A stretch of DNA of 64,000 bases from JAICWP01 sp035252015 (GCA_035252015.1 DATFDP010000162.1:25738-89737), one strand, 5' to 3'; shown: positions 41,789 through 50,647, counted from the first letter of the stretch. The notes: a model not told the origin generated them from the letters alone. Translations and numbers: made by a program.

Positions 41789-43048
41789 TTACGTGCCGGG
41801 TACTGCCTTCTGCATCTCCCTGCTCACCTGCTCCACTTGCCGGAAAACGCGCAGCACATTTCCGCCCAGAATTTTCTTAATGTCGTCGGGCTTGTAGCCA
41901 CGGTCGAGCAGCGCCTGCGTGATCTTGGGCAGGTCGGCCACCGAATCCATGCCTTGCGGCAGCGCTCCGGAGACGCCGTCGAAGTCCGAGCCCAGGCCGA
42001 CGTGGTCAATGCCCGCCACCTTGGCAATGTGGTCAATCTGGTCAATCAGCGACTTGAGCGGGGGCCGCGGAATTTTCGCCGAGAACTGACGCTGGATGTG
42101 GTCCACATCCATGTAGCTGACAGGCTTGCCCGCAGCCTTTTGTTTTGCAATGTACTGCTGGGTGGCGGCCTCCACCTCTTTGTGCTGGGCGGCCTCCTCC
42201 TTGCGGAAGGTCTCGTCGTCAAAGGCGGAGTAGAAGTTCACGTCTACCACGCCGCCATTTTTGGCTACGGCCCTGAGCATGTCGTCGGTCATGTCGCGAG
42301 GCGCGTTGACCAGGGCGCGGGCGGAGGAGTGCGAAGCAATTACCGGCGCCTTAGTCACCGCAATCGCGTCCCAGAAGGTTTTGTCGGCCACGTGCGAAAT
42401 GTCCACCATCATGCCCAGGCGGTTCATCTCCAGCACCACTTCTTTGCCGAAGGGAGTAAGCCCGTTGTGGTGCTGCACCTTGGGATCGTTGATGTCGCCG
42501 GAGGAGTCGCCCAGTTCGTTGGTGTTGGACCAGGTCAGGGTCATGTAGCGCGCTCCCAGGCGATAGAAATCACGCAGCGCGCGAATATCGCCTTCGATCG
42601 AGTGCCCGCCCTCCACTCCCATCAGCGCCGCCAGTCGCTTGTGCGGCCCAGTACGGGCGCGCGCGATATCTTCTGCGCTGAAGGCCATCATCATCTGGTC
42701 GGGGTGGCGAACAGCCTGCTGGTAAACCGAATCTATCAGGTCCAGCGCGCGCTGCGTGTAGTGGCCGGCGCTGGTCTGTGGGTCCACCCAGATGGAGAAA
42801 AACTCCGCCCCCAGGTTGCCCTGCCGCGCCTTCTGCAGGTCCACATTGCCTTCGCTGACCGGCGTAATCGTGCCGATATCGAATTTTTCGTCTATGAAAC
42901 GCTGCGGGGTATCGGCGTGGGTGTCAATGACGATGGCGGAATCATGGATCCGCCGCGCCTCAGCAGAGATTTTGGTGATGTCCGTCTGGGCAAAGACGCA
43001 AATACAGCTAAGAAGCAAAACAAGAACAGTGCAAGATTTGCGGAACAT
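41789..43048 (-). CDS. Membrane dipeptidase (renal dipeptidase, peptidase M19), exported
   Basis: This 419-aa binuclear-zinc dipeptidase has a signal peptide (residues 1-20, ending CVFA). Metal ligands are in VIDTHADTP (His-x-Asp), LMGVEGGHSIEGD (Glu), MMVDISHVADKTFWDA (His), VIASHSSAR (His) and IDHVGLGSDFDGV (Asp). It cleaves dipeptides including those with D-residues, probably in the periplasm. The next gene upstream, a DUF5715/M15-like protein, ends seven bases before its start, so the two are likely co-transcribed, which fits a role in cell-wall peptide turnover. Confidence 0.94.
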   Translation of the reverse strand: MFRKSCTVLVLLLSCICVFAQTDITKISAEARRIHDSAIVIDTHADTPQRFIDEKFDIGTITPVSEGNVDLQKARQGNLGAEFFSIWVDPQTSAGHYTQRALDLIDSVYQQAVRHPDQMMMAFSAEDIARARTGPHKRLAALMGVEGGHSIEGDIRALRDFYRLGARYMTLTWSNTNELGDSSGDINDPKVQHHNGLTPFGKEVVLEMNRLGMMVDISHVADKTFWDAIAVTKAPVIASHSSARALVNAPRDMTDDMLRAVAKNGGVVDVNFYSAFDDETFRKEEAAQHKEVEAATQQYIAKQKAAGKPVSYMDVDHIQRQFSAKIPRPPLKSLIDQIDHIAKVAGIDHVGLGSDFDGVSGALPQGMDSVADLPKITQALLDRGYKPDDIKKILGGNVLRVFRQVEQVSREMQKAVPGT

Positions 43049-43054
43049 GGGGCC

Positions 43055-43825
43055 TCATTGTACCGCAGGCCCTGTACTCTCCCGTTCCGCCGCGCTCTGC
43101 GCCGGCGTCTCAACGTCCTTGTGCTCAATGTGGACCAGGTGCCAATCCTCATAGCGCTTGGCCACCATGATGTGAAACACCGGCTCGCGGCGCTCCTCAG
43201 CAGTTTCGATCAAGCCCTGCGTTTTCAGATCAAGCAGGTACTTCTCCATCCACTTGCGCTCAGCGCGGCCCATGCCCCGCCGAGATACGTCCACAGTGAG
43301 CCCGGCCACGTGCGACGACTCGGTATCACCCGATGCCGGGGCCGCATTGTGGTTATAGCGGAGCAGGTGCTCCTGCTGGGCGACCGTGCGCACCGCAGAA
43401 TTGACCTGAATGGAAGTGTGGAACTTCTGGTAATGAGCTTGCGCCAGATCGCGGAGGAAGTCGCGCGTCCACGATTTGCAAAAGCGGTCCTGGGGGGCCA
43501 GTTGGGGGTGGATGGCTAGTGCCCGGCTCTCGCGAATGGGAACCAGTTCGTGCTGCTGCTCCATGGCCTCCAGTTGCTCGTCGTCAGCTATACGGGGCAA
43601 GCCTAAGCGGTTGATTTCTTCATTCTGCCGTATCAGCGAATCGTGTGAGCCGTGGAGCACCGGCGTCCACACGATGTGGCGGCGATGGCGAATGCTTCGG
43701 TAGCGCCGCGTCGTATGCCGGAAATGCTGGCTGTGCCGGACGCGGTAATGCAGGGCCTGCGCGGGCAGGGAAATCAGGGCAAACAACAGTATGGCGACCA
43801 GGTTCGTCCGAGCGGCGTGGTTCAC
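43055..43825 (-). CDS. Secreted DUF5715-like protein with M15-type peptidase signature
   Basis: This 256-aa protein has a signal peptide or anchor (residues about 9-24). The central part reads VNSAVRTVAQQEHLLRYNHNAAP and then SSHVAGLTVDVSRRGM, which resembles the Ser-x-His-x2-Gly-x2-x-Asp zinc site of M15 D-Ala-D-Ala carboxypeptidases. A later HIMVAKRYEDWHLVHIEH gives the third ligand region. The acidobacterial family is, as far as I recall, DUF5715. It likely acts on peptidoglycan peptides. The N-terminal third is very rich in Arg and His. Confidence 0.78.
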   Translation of the reverse strand: MNHAARTNLVAILLFALISLPAQALHYRVRHSQHFRHTTRRYRSIRHRRHIVWTPVLHGSHDSLIRQNEEINRLGLPRIADDEQLEAMEQQHELVPIRESRALAIHPQLAPQDRFCKSWTRDFLRDLAQAHYQKFHTSIQVNSAVRTVAQQEHLLRYNHNAAPASGDTESSHVAGLTVDVSRRGMGRAERKWMEKYLLDLKTQGLIETAEERREPVFHIMVAKRYEDWHLVHIEHKDVETPAQSAAERESTGPAVQ

Positions 43826-43940
43826 TTAAGATCTGCTCCCGCGGCGTGGTTCAACTGCAGCAGAAAAATTCTAAGTCACAGTGGCGGGATTGTGGCGACA
43901 GATTTTTGTGAGTGAACCAACAAGAGCAAACTTTCCTAAC

Positions 43941-44123
43941 TCATCGGTGGCGCAAATAAAGAATGGTCCCAAAGATGAGGCCGAGTGGAACACTGATAAA
44001 CAGCCACAGGCGGGTCTCAGGAACTTCGGCAAGGAAGCCGATCATCAGCCCCATGGCGATTATGGCACCGATGCCGCCGCGTATCGGGATCTTCTCAATC
44101 CGAGGTCCCCAGTGCGGTTCCAT
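43941..44123 (-). CDS. Small two-helix membrane protein
   Basis: This 60-residue protein starts at 44123 (MEPHWGPRIEKIPIRGG), followed by two hydrophobic stretches (GAIIAMGLMIGFLAEV and LFISVPLGLIFGTILYL) and a basic end (RHR). An upstream in-frame extension to 44213 would run into the repeat element and is not favoured. No family is recognised. It stands alone, 115 bases upstream of the DUF5715-like gene. Confidence 0.6.
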   Translation of the reverse strand: MEPHWGPRIEKIPIRGGIGAIIAMGLMIGFLAEVPETRLWLFISVPLGLIFGTILYLRHR

Positions 44124-44172
44124 ATGCGAGCAATCTTGCCTGGGAAATTTAGGATATACAAGTAGAGCTTTC

Positions 44173-44315
44173 GTATCAGGGCACGCCTTCAGGCGTGCCG
44201 AAGAGAAGCACAAAATTGGCGGCTTTAGCCGCTGGCCTGAACGGTTTTGCAGCCGCTAAAGCCGCCTGTTGAAAACTGGGTCAACGCGGCACGTCTGAGA
44301 GCCGTGCCCTGATAC
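44173..44315. repeat. Palindromic repeat element with 13-bp terminal inverted repeats
   Basis: GTATCAGGGCACG (44173-44185) and CGTGCCCTGATAC (44303-44315) are perfect inverted ends. Nested inside are GCACGCC-TTCA-GGCGTGC and a pair GGCGGCTTTAGCCGC / GCGGCTAAAGCCGCC. With no coding capacity and about 143 bases, it looks like a MITE. It lies between the sdhB end and the small membrane gene. Confidence 0.75.
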
Positions 44316-44382
44316 AAAGTTTCCGCCAAGGGAGGATGTCAGCGGCTTATCTTTGCTGCCCCTATTGGGGTTGAGCAAGGGC

Positions 44383-45132
44383 TTACTTCCTGAACAAATC
44401 CCCAATGGCCTGCTTCATCACCTCGCGCCCCACCTCGGAGATGGACTTGGTGAGGGGAATGTCCTTGGGGCACACCTCGACACAATTCTGCGCGTAGCCG
44501 CACTCGTGAATTCCGCCATCGCCCATGAGTGCTGTCAGGCGCTCGCGTTTCAGGGCTTTCCCGGTCGGATGAGTGTTGAAGAGGCGCACCTGTGAAATGG
44601 CGGCGGCGCCCACGAATCCGGTCTGCTCGTTGAACTGCGGGCAGGCCTCCATGCAGCAGCAGCAGGAAATGCAGCGTGAAAGCGGGTAAGCGGCTTCCTG
44701 CTCTTCCGGCAGCATGCGCGGGCCAGAGCCCAGATCGTATGTGCCGTCAATGGGCACCCAGGCCTTCACCCGCTTCAAGTTCTCGAACAGCACGGACCGA
44801 TCCACGGTCAGATCGCGCACCACAGGGAACTTGATCAGCGGCTCCAAACGTATGGGCTTTTCCAGGTTATCAATCAGTGCCGAGCAGGCCATGCGCACGC
44901 GCCCGTTGATGCGCATGGCACAGGAGCCACACACCTCCTCCAGGCAGTTCGACTCGTAGGTGATCGGCGTCGTGGCCTTGCCCTGGCGGGTGGTCGGGTT
45001 CAGCGCAATGTCCATCAGGGCGGAGATCACGTTCATCCCCGGCCGGTAAGAAACCTCGAATTCTTCCCAGTAGGATTCGGAATCAGGCCCGTTCTGGCGT
45101 TTGATTTTTATAAGGACAGTGTTGTTAGTCAT
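44383..45132 (-). CDS. sdhB: Succinate dehydrogenase/fumarate reductase iron-sulfur subunit
   Basis: This 249-aa subunit transfers electrons from the flavoprotein to quinone. The [2Fe-2S] site is CLEEVCGSCAMRINGRVRMAC. The [4Fe-4S] site is CISCCCCMEACPQF, notable for its four successive Cys, followed by the third-cluster residues in CVEVCPKDIPL. It is the distal gene of the sdh operon; a 56-codon membrane gene is inserted between sdhA and sdhB. The ATG start gives MTNNTVLIKIKRQN. Confidence 0.95.
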   Translation of the reverse strand: MTNNTVLIKIKRQNGPDSESYWEEFEVSYRPGMNVISALMDIALNPTTRQGKATTPITYESNCLEEVCGSCAMRINGRVRMACSALIDNLEKPIRLEPLIKFPVVRDLTVDRSVLFENLKRVKAWVPIDGTYDLGSGPRMLPEEQEAAYPLSRCISCCCCMEACPQFNEQTGFVGAAAISQVRLFNTHPTGKALKRERLTALMGDGGIHECGYAQNCVEVCPKDIPLTKSISEVGREVMKQAIGDLFRK

Positions 45133-45180
45133 CGCTTAGTTCTTCTTATTGGTGTTAACCCGTAACACCTGACAGCCTGT

Positions 45181-45351
45181 TCAATGCCCGTACCACGCGC
45201 TCCAGACGAACAGAATACCAACAATGAGGAGCAGCACCGTTCCTAGGCGCGCGATAAGCCCCATGGTGACGGCTGCATACGCGATCAGCGCTACCCCGAT
45301 CACGAGGTAGATGATCCTGTGGGTCCGCCCGAGATTGCGGATCAGCGGCAT
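45181..45351 (-). CDS. 56-aa membrane protein inserted between sdhA and sdhB
   Basis: The ATG at 45351 opens MPLIRNLGRTHRIIYLVIGV, followed by hydrophobic segments at about residues 14-30 and 34-52 and the end WSAWYGH. The reading frame uses normal codons and fills the gap between sdhA (ends 45377) and sdhB (starts 45132) in the same direction. It resembles small DUF2892/YgaP-type two-helix proteins. It could be an accessory anchor of the succinate dehydrogenase or just a passenger. No strong Shine-Dalgarno sequence is seen. Confidence 0.6.
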   Translation of the reverse strand: MPLIRNLGRTHRIIYLVIGVALIAYAAVTMGLIARLGTVLLLIVGILFVWSAWYGH

Positions 45352-45376
45352 CGAGCGAAAATTCTTTCAAGCACAC

Positions 45377-47146
45377 TCAGTATTTCCGCGCCCGCGGTGG
45401 GATCAGCGAAATATCCACCGGTTCGAACTCGAACCGCGGCTCGTCGGCATCGGGCGCGAAATTCGCCTTGGTCGTTTTCAGCCAGTTCTTGTCGTCCCGC
45501 TCCGGAAACGCCGGCTTGTAATGCGCGCCGCGCGACTCATCCCGCATGCGCGCCCCCTGGGCGATCACCCGCGCCAGCTGCAGCATGTTGTAAAGCTGCC
45601 GGGCGAAGGCGAACGTGGTATTAGCCCACAACGAGCGGTCGCTCAGATTCACCTTGCCATAGCGTTCCAGCAGTTCGCACAGTTTGGTATCGGTCTGCGC
45701 CAGGTCCTTGTTGTCGCGGATGACGGTGCAGGTGCGGGTCATCAGGTCGCCCAATTCGCGCCAGATCTGGAAAAGATTCTCGCTTCCGTCCGCTTTCAGC
45801 AGCTTGCCGTTGATTTCCTCCTGGCGTTTGCGCTCGGCGTCGAAGTGGCCGTTGCCGGCTGCCGCCTTCTGAGCGCGCGCGTATTCCACCGCCGCCGGGC
45901 CCGCCACAGCGCCGCCGAAAATGCATGACACCAGCGAATTCGCGCCCAGGCGGTTGGCGCCGTGATACTGGTATTCGCACTCACCCGCGGCATACAAGCC
46001 TGGAATGTTGGTGGCCTGCTTGTAATCCACCCACAACCCGCCCATGGTGTAGTGCATGCCAGGGAAAATCTTCATGGGCGTGTCGCGCGGGTCGTCGCCG
46101 ACAAACTTCTCGTAAATTTCGAGAATGCCTTCCAGCTTGCGGTCCAGCACCCTGCGGTCAATATGGGTCAGGTCCAGATAGACCATGGGCTGGCCGTCAA
46201 TGCCCAGCTGGTATTCGTAAACCACCTTGAAGATGGCGCGCGTGGCCACGTCGCGCGGCACCAGGTTGCCGTACTTGGGGTACCACTCCTCCAGGAAATA
46301 CCAGCGCTCGCCTTCGGGAATGGACTTGGGATCGCGCTTGTCACCCTTCTGTTTGGGCACCCAGACGCGCCCGCCTTCGCCGCGCGCCGACTCCGACATC
46401 AGCCGTAGTTTGTCTTCGCCGGGAATAGAGGTGGGGTGCACTTGGATAAACTCGCCATTGGCGTAGAAGGCGCCCTGCTGGTAGAGCGCAGATTGCGCCG
46501 AACCGGTGCAGACCACGGAGTTGGTGGACTTGCCGAAGATGGCCCCGATTCCCCCGGTGGCGATGATGACCGCGTCCGCGGGAAAGGTGCGCACCTCCAT
46601 GGTATGGAGGTCCATGGCGCAAATGCCACGGCAGACGCGGTTGCCATCGAGCACCGCGGACAAAAATTCCCAGTGCTCGTATTTCTTAACCTTGCCGACG
46701 GCCTCGTGCCGCCGTACCTGCTCGTCCAGCGCATAGAGCAGTTGCTGGCCCGTGGTGGCTCCGGCAAAGGCGGTGCGGTTATAGAGCGTGCCGCCAAAGC
46801 GGCGAAAGTCGAGCAAGCCCTCAGGTGTGCGGTTAAAGGGCACGCCCATGCGGTCGAGCAGGTCAATGATGCCTGGGGCGGCCTCGCACATCTCCTTAAC
46901 AGGAGGCTGATTGGCCAGGAAGTCGCCGCCATAAACCGTGTCGTCGAAGTGCTGCCAGGTGGAATCACCTTCGCCCTTCAGGTTTTTTGCGGCGTTTATG
47001 CCGCCCTGGGCGCACACTGAATGCGAGCGCTTGACCGGTACAATGGAAAACAGGTCCACGTGCCCGCCCATTTCGGCAATCTTGATGACCGCCGAAAGCC
47101 CCGCCAGCCCACCGCCTACTACGATGATTCTGGGATCAGTTGCCAT
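45377..47146 (-). CDS. sdhA: Succinate dehydrogenase/fumarate reductase flavoprotein subunit
   Basis: This 589-aa FAD subunit oxidises succinate to fumarate. The FAD-binding motif is IIVVGGGLAGLSAVIKIAEMG. The flavin-linking His lies in RSHSVCAQGGINAA. Active-site segments include HPTSIPGEDKLRLMSESARGEGG and MHYTMGGLWVDY, with GANRLGANSLVSCIFGG near residue 390. The wording (SVCAQGGINA, GLWVDY) matches the SdhA type found with a single cytochrome b558 subunit, often able to run in either direction. It follows sdhC by 27 bases. Confidence 0.97.
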   Translation of the reverse strand: MATDPRIIVVGGGLAGLSAVIKIAEMGGHVDLFSIVPVKRSHSVCAQGGINAAKNLKGEGDSTWQHFDDTVYGGDFLANQPPVKEMCEAAPGIIDLLDRMGVPFNRTPEGLLDFRRFGGTLYNRTAFAGATTGQQLLYALDEQVRRHEAVGKVKKYEHWEFLSAVLDGNRVCRGICAMDLHTMEVRTFPADAVIIATGGIGAIFGKSTNSVVCTGSAQSALYQQGAFYANGEFIQVHPTSIPGEDKLRLMSESARGEGGRVWVPKQKGDKRDPKSIPEGERWYFLEEWYPKYGNLVPRDVATRAIFKVVYEYQLGIDGQPMVYLDLTHIDRRVLDRKLEGILEIYEKFVGDDPRDTPMKIFPGMHYTMGGLWVDYKQATNIPGLYAAGECEYQYHGANRLGANSLVSCIFGGAVAGPAAVEYARAQKAAAGNGHFDAERKRQEEINGKLLKADGSENLFQIWRELGDLMTRTCTVIRDNKDLAQTDTKLCELLERYGKVNLSDRSLWANTTFAFARQLYNMLQLARVIAQGARMRDESRGAHYKPAFPERDDKNWLKTTKANFAPDADEPRFEFEPVDISLIPPRARKY

Positions 47147-47173
47147 ATAAATTGGCGGCCGCAGCCGCCTGGA

Positions 47174-47926
47174 TCAAGGCATCTCTGCTCCTGCGCTGAT
47201 GTTCGCTGGCGGCGCCACCTGCGGCGAGGTCAGGAACGCGACCATGGTCGCGGTTCCCACCGTGATGAACAGCGCCGCCACCAGCACGCACACTATGCCA
47301 AACTTTCGTCGCGCACTCTCCCCGGTGAAGAACCCCCATTTCGCGGCAAACAGCCATAAACCGTAGCCAAAGTGCCACGAGGCTGCGATGATGCCGACGA
47401 AATAAAATGCCACTGCCCAGGGATGATGGAACTCGTTCTGCACCTTCCAGAAGGCGGCGGCTGAGTTGGTCAGCAGGTGCACGCCGTTAAAGCGCATGGA
47501 CCACACGTGCCACCCCATGTAAAAGAAGGCGATGGCGCCGGTCCAGCGTTGCGTCGTATAGAGCCAGTTCCCCGTCCAGGGATAGTCCCCCAGGTTGGTA
47601 TCGCCCCGATACCAGATGTAAAAGCCGTAGCCGGCATGGTAGGCAAGGGGAATCCAGATGAAAAACAGCTCCAGGTAGAAGACGAAGGGCAGTCCGGTCA
47701 GGAAGCGGACGTTTTCGTTGTAGGCGGCGGCGCCATTGGTGGCGAACGCATTGGAGAAAAAATGCTCAACCAGGAACGCGCCAATGGGAAAGATGCCGCT
47801 CAGCGAGTGCAGGCGGCGCCAGAAGAATGAATGTCCCTGCCCCGCGCGCAGGGGAGCGACTCCTGAATGTACTTTTATGGAGACTTTGGACCCGGCAACC
47901 GGGGCCGTACTGCCAGCCGTTGCCAC
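47174..47926 (-). CDS. sdhC: Succinate dehydrogenase cytochrome b558 subunit
   Basis: This 250-aa membrane anchor has five helices and binds two b-type hemes. His residues at the helix positions are in RRLHSLSGIFPIGAFLVEHFF, LAYHAGYGF, FFYMGWHVWSM and ASWHFGYGL, the pattern of the Bacillus/epsilonproteobacterial SdhC/FrdC family. The GTG start follows TTAGGAG by five bases. It is the first gene of the operon, with a good promoter 45-70 bases upstream. Confidence 0.93.
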   Translation of the reverse strand: MATAGSTAPVAGSKVSIKVHSGVAPLRAGQGHSFFWRRLHSLSGIFPIGAFLVEHFFSNAFATNGAAAYNENVRFLTGLPFVFYLELFFIWIPLAYHAGYGFYIWYRGDTNLGDYPWTGNWLYTTQRWTGAIAFFYMGWHVWSMRFNGVHLLTNSAAAFWKVQNEFHHPWAVAFYFVGIIAASWHFGYGLWLFAAKWGFFTGESARRKFGIVCVLVAALFITVGTATMVAFLTSPQVAPPANISAGAEMP

Positions 47927-47967
47927 GATTACTCCTAATATTTCGAAATGAAGGCGCGAAACTCTCT

Positions 47968-47997
47968 ATTATCTTTTTCCCGGCGCGGCAGAGTCAA
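47968..47997 (-). promoter_or_regulatory. Sigma70-type promoter of the sdh operon
   Basis: On the minus strand TTGACT (47997-47992) and GATAAT (47973-47968) are separated by 18 bases. The start codon of sdhC is about 40 bases downstream of the -10 box, with AGGAG between. Confidence 0.6.
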
Positions 47998-48120
47998 GAA
48001 AGGCTGATGTATGTTTACTGAGTCGATGCCCTCTCCAACAGGGAGTTCAACGCCTTTGCACAGGGACTAAACTCATCCGCTCAGCCTTGATCAATAACCG
48101 AATGTGTAGGGTGCCAGACT

Positions 48121-49053
48121 TTGAAGCCTTTGATTCTCGCCATTTTTCTCGTTATTCGGGTTGGTTCGGTCAGCGCGCAGATTCCTGTCTGGCAACTCTC
48201 GGCAGGACACGCGCAGTTGCCGATATGGCCGGGAACCGTTCCTGATGCGCACCCTCTCGCGGGACCGGAGGTCGTCACGACGGTGAATGAGCTAGTCGCT
48301 GGCAAGCCGTGGCTTGCGGTGGGCAAAGTATCCCGCCCGACGATGACGGTTTACGCGCCAAAGGGAAAGAGTACGGGCACTGCGGTCGTCGTGTTTCCAG
48401 GCGGGGGCTATGAAGTTCTAGCCATTGATCTGGAAGGCACAGAGGTCTGTGATTGGCTGACATCCAAGGGTATCGCGTGTGTGCTCCTAAAGTACCGCGT
48501 ACCGGGTGGGGGATTGACGCCGGAATCCGGTGCGTATCCGAAATCACGGATGGCCTTGGAAGATGCGCAACGGACGATTGGATTGGTACGCTTTCATGCC
48601 GCCGAGTGGCATATTGATGCACACAGGATTGGAGTACTTGGATTTTCGGCAGGTGGGCATCTGGTCGCAGCGATCAGCACGCATGACCGCCGTCTTTACC
48701 CGGCCGTCGATGCGGCCGACAAAGAAAGCTGCCGCCCAGATTTTGCGGTAGCCCTCTATCCGGGACACATGCTGGAAAACACCTCAAAACCCTTTGAGTT
48801 GAATCCGTATGTTCCGGTCACCAGCCACACACCCCCGACCTTTCTGTTACAGGCGGAGGACGACCCAGTCGACACAGTAAAGAACTCACTGATCTACTAC
48901 GTGGCGCTTAAGAAGGCCGGGGTTCCGGTGGAAATGCATTTGTATGCGCACGGCGGGCATGCATTTGGACTGCGGCGCACTAAATTTCCGATCACGGCAT
49001 GGCCTCACCTAGTTGAAGAGTGGCTGCAAACGATGGGAATGATTCCGGAATGA
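48121..49053 (+). CDS. Secreted alpha/beta hydrolase (acetylxylan-esterase/BD-FAE-like)
   Basis: This 310-aa esterase has a short signal peptide (residues 1-19, ending VSA). Oxyanion and nucleophile motifs are VVVFPGGGYEVLA and LGFSAGGHLVAAIS. The acid and His residues are in LLQAEDDPVDTVKN and YAHGGHAFGLRR. The wording fits esterases that deacetylate plant polysaccharides. The first codon is TTG at 48121 without a clear Shine-Dalgarno sequence, so the start is uncertain. Its G+C is visibly lower than the neighbours', a hint of later acquisition. Confidence 0.85.
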   Translation: MKPLILAIFLVIRVGSVSAQIPVWQLSAGHAQLPIWPGTVPDAHPLAGPEVVTTVNELVAGKPWLAVGKVSRPTMTVYAPKGKSTGTAVVVFPGGGYEVLAIDLEGTEVCDWLTSKGIACVLLKYRVPGGGLTPESGAYPKSRMALEDAQRTIGLVRFHAAEWHIDAHRIGVLGFSAGGHLVAAISTHDRRLYPAVDAADKESCRPDFAVALYPGHMLENTSKPFELNPYVPVTSHTPPTFLLQAEDDPVDTVKNSLIYYVALKKAGVPVEMHLYAHGGHAFGLRRTKFPITAWPHLVEEWLQTMGMIPE

Positions 49054-49152
49054 GCAGCTGTGGGACCGCGCCCCAAGTGCTGCCGTTGTTCCAATAGTTA
49101 CGAGCCCAGGTGCTCCGACATAAGCCCCTGCGGTCGGACTCTTGGCCCCTGA

Positions 49153-49767
49153 CTACTGACTCCTGCCTTTTTCCATCCACTCTAGAAATTTGCGGAACGC
49201 TTGCCCGCGGTGGCTCACCCGCGCCTTCTCCGCTGCTGATAATTCCGCGAACGTCTTCCCCAGGGCGGGAAAATAAAACAGCGGATCGTAGCCGAAACCG
49301 CCTGCGCCTCGAGGCGCATGCAGAATTGTTCCCCGCGCCTCGCCGCGAAAAGTGGCCAAAGCTTTGCCGTCGTGTGCCGCCACAATCACGCAAACAAACT
49401 GCGCTTGGCGCTGGTCTTCGGGCACGCTTTGCAGTTCAGCCAGGAGTCGGGTGTTGTTGGCGGCGTCACTGGCATTCTCTTCCGAAGAATGGGCTGCATA
49501 GCGCGCCGAGCGCACCCCCGGAGCGCCGTTTAGCGTCTCCACTTCTAGGCCGGAGTCGTCCGCCAGCACGATGGCTCCGGGAGCAAAACTGCTGTAAACT
49601 TCCGCCTTCTTACGGGCATTGGCCTCAAACGTCGGCTGATCTTCGGGCACCGGGGGCAGGGACGAGAAGTTCGGCAGCCCGGCCACGGCGGTTTCATGCT
49701 CTGCGGCGGCAGCCGCGAAATCGCGTAGCTTGCCTGCATTCGAGGTGGCGATCAGGATTGTGGCCAT
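49153..49767 (-). CDS. rdgB: Non-canonical purine NTP pyrophosphatase (RdgB/HAM1)
   Basis: This 204-aa enzyme hydrolyses dITP and XTP to monophosphates, keeping damaged purines out of DNA. The substrate loop is IATSNAGKLRDF, and LADDSGLEVETLNGAPGVRSARYA holds the metal site. FGYDPLFYFPALGKTFAELSAAEKARVSHRGQAF is the family C-terminus. It starts with ATG at 49767 and stands alone. Confidence 0.96.
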   Translation of the reverse strand: MATILIATSNAGKLRDFAAAAAEHETAVAGLPNFSSLPPVPEDQPTFEANARKKAEVYSSFAPGAIVLADDSGLEVETLNGAPGVRSARYAAHSSEENASDAANNTRLLAELQSVPEDQRQAQFVCVIVAAHDGKALATFRGEARGTILHAPRGAGGFGYDPLFYFPALGKTFAELSAAEKARVSHRGQAFRKFLEWMEKGRSQ

Positions 49768-49802
49768 TGTCAGGCATCATACTCGCCGCAAGAGAACTCT
49801 CC

Positions 49803-49852
49803 CTTAGGCAGTAGTTGGCTACTAGCTACCAGCTACCAACTACCGGTATTTC
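49803..49852. repeat. CTAG-rich degenerate repeat
   Basis: TTGGCTACTAGCTACCAGCTACCAACTACCGG repeats the vocabulary of the elements at 1269-1345 and 62165-62340. It lies between divergent genes. Confidence 0.55.
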
Positions 49853-49927
49853 CCTTTACAAAATGTTTCATTTCCACACAACAACTCCGCAACTACAATC
49901 TGGGTTATCAAAACCGGAGGCAGAAGT

Positions 49928-50431
49928 ATGCGCAAATGTAAAGGAAGTTTGTTTGCGGCCCTGATGGTCGTTCTTCTTACCCCCGCCTTGTTGCTCGCCC
50001 AGGATCAGCAGAGCGCCCCGCCCGAGGCGGCAGCTCCCGGACCCCAGGTAGGCCGGCGCGGCGGCGAGCCGCCGTGCTTCAAGCAGGCCGGCGTCTCCGA
50101 GGACACGTGGCAGAAGATTATGGACATCCACAAGACCACGCACCAACAGGTAGTCAGCATCTGTGAGAACTCTTCGTTGAGCGCCCAGCAGAAACGCGAC
50201 CAGGTGCGCCAAGCTTTTCAGCAGACGGAACAGCAGGTGCACGGAATGCTCACGCCGCAACAGCAGGACGCAGTGAAGCAATGCCGTCAGGAGCGGAGAG
50301 GAGACCGCAAAGGCATGGGAGGCGGCATGCGCGGCATGCACCGCGGTGGCGGCGATCCCTGCGCCCGCATTCTTCGCCAGCAGAACAAGGGCCAGGGTGG
50401 CCCGCCGGAAGGCTCAGAACCGCAGCAGTAG
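49928..50431 (+). CDS. Periplasmic helical protein (Spy/CpxP-like)
   Basis: This 167-aa protein has a signal peptide (residues 1-24, ending LLA). The mature part contains two amphipathic helices around SSLSAQQKRDQVRQAFQQTEQQVHGMLTPQQQDAVKQC; the LTPQQ wording is typical of Spy/CpxP-type envelope-stress chaperones and periplasmic metal-resistance proteins. The C-terminal third is disordered, rich in Gly, Met and His (MGGGMRGMHRGGG), which might bind copper. Assignment is by pattern only. GGAGG precedes the ATG. Confidence 0.72.
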   Translation: MRKCKGSLFAALMVVLLTPALLLAQDQQSAPPEAAAPGPQVGRRGGEPPCFKQAGVSEDTWQKIMDIHKTTHQQVVSICENSSLSAQQKRDQVRQAFQQTEQQVHGMLTPQQQDAVKQCRQERRGDRKGMGGGMRGMHRGGGDPCARILRQQNKGQGGPPEGSEPQQ

Positions 50432-50443
50432 AATTTTGCGTCT

Positions 50444-50528
50444 GTCATCCTGAGCGGAGTATGGCGATTCGCTCGCGAATCGCCATGCGCAGTCGAAGAG
50501 CTTGCCCTGAGCGAAGTCGAAGGGACCC
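50444..50528. repeat. GTCATCCTGAGCG repeat with internal 26-bp palindrome
   Basis: It starts GTCATCCTGAGCGGAGT and ends GCGAAGTCGAAGGGACC, like the copy at 35057-35115. Inside, ATGGCGATTCGC-TC-GCGAATCGCCAT (50461-50486) has perfect 12-base arms. No T-run follows, so a terminator role is unlikely. Confidence 0.65.
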
Positions 50529-50647
50529 CTGCGCTTCCAGGACCTTCAGCTGCCGTTAATGAAATTCTCCCGATGTCCTGGCGGTTCCTGTGTGGGGACG
50601 GGGCTTAGCCCGTGCGGGCAATCGGAGCTCGCCTGATTAGGCCGGCG

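Noticed and set aside
41519..43519. 666-codon plus-strand open frame
   Set aside because: It lies antisense to the dipeptidase and DUF5715-like genes, which show full family motifs; the translated plus-strand text has no recognisable domain. Long antisense frames are common in high-G+C DNA.
50461..50486. Palindrome as a terminator of the Spy-like gene
   Set aside because: The stem is strong but no T-run follows and it sits inside a dispersed repeat copy, so a dedicated terminator is not supported.
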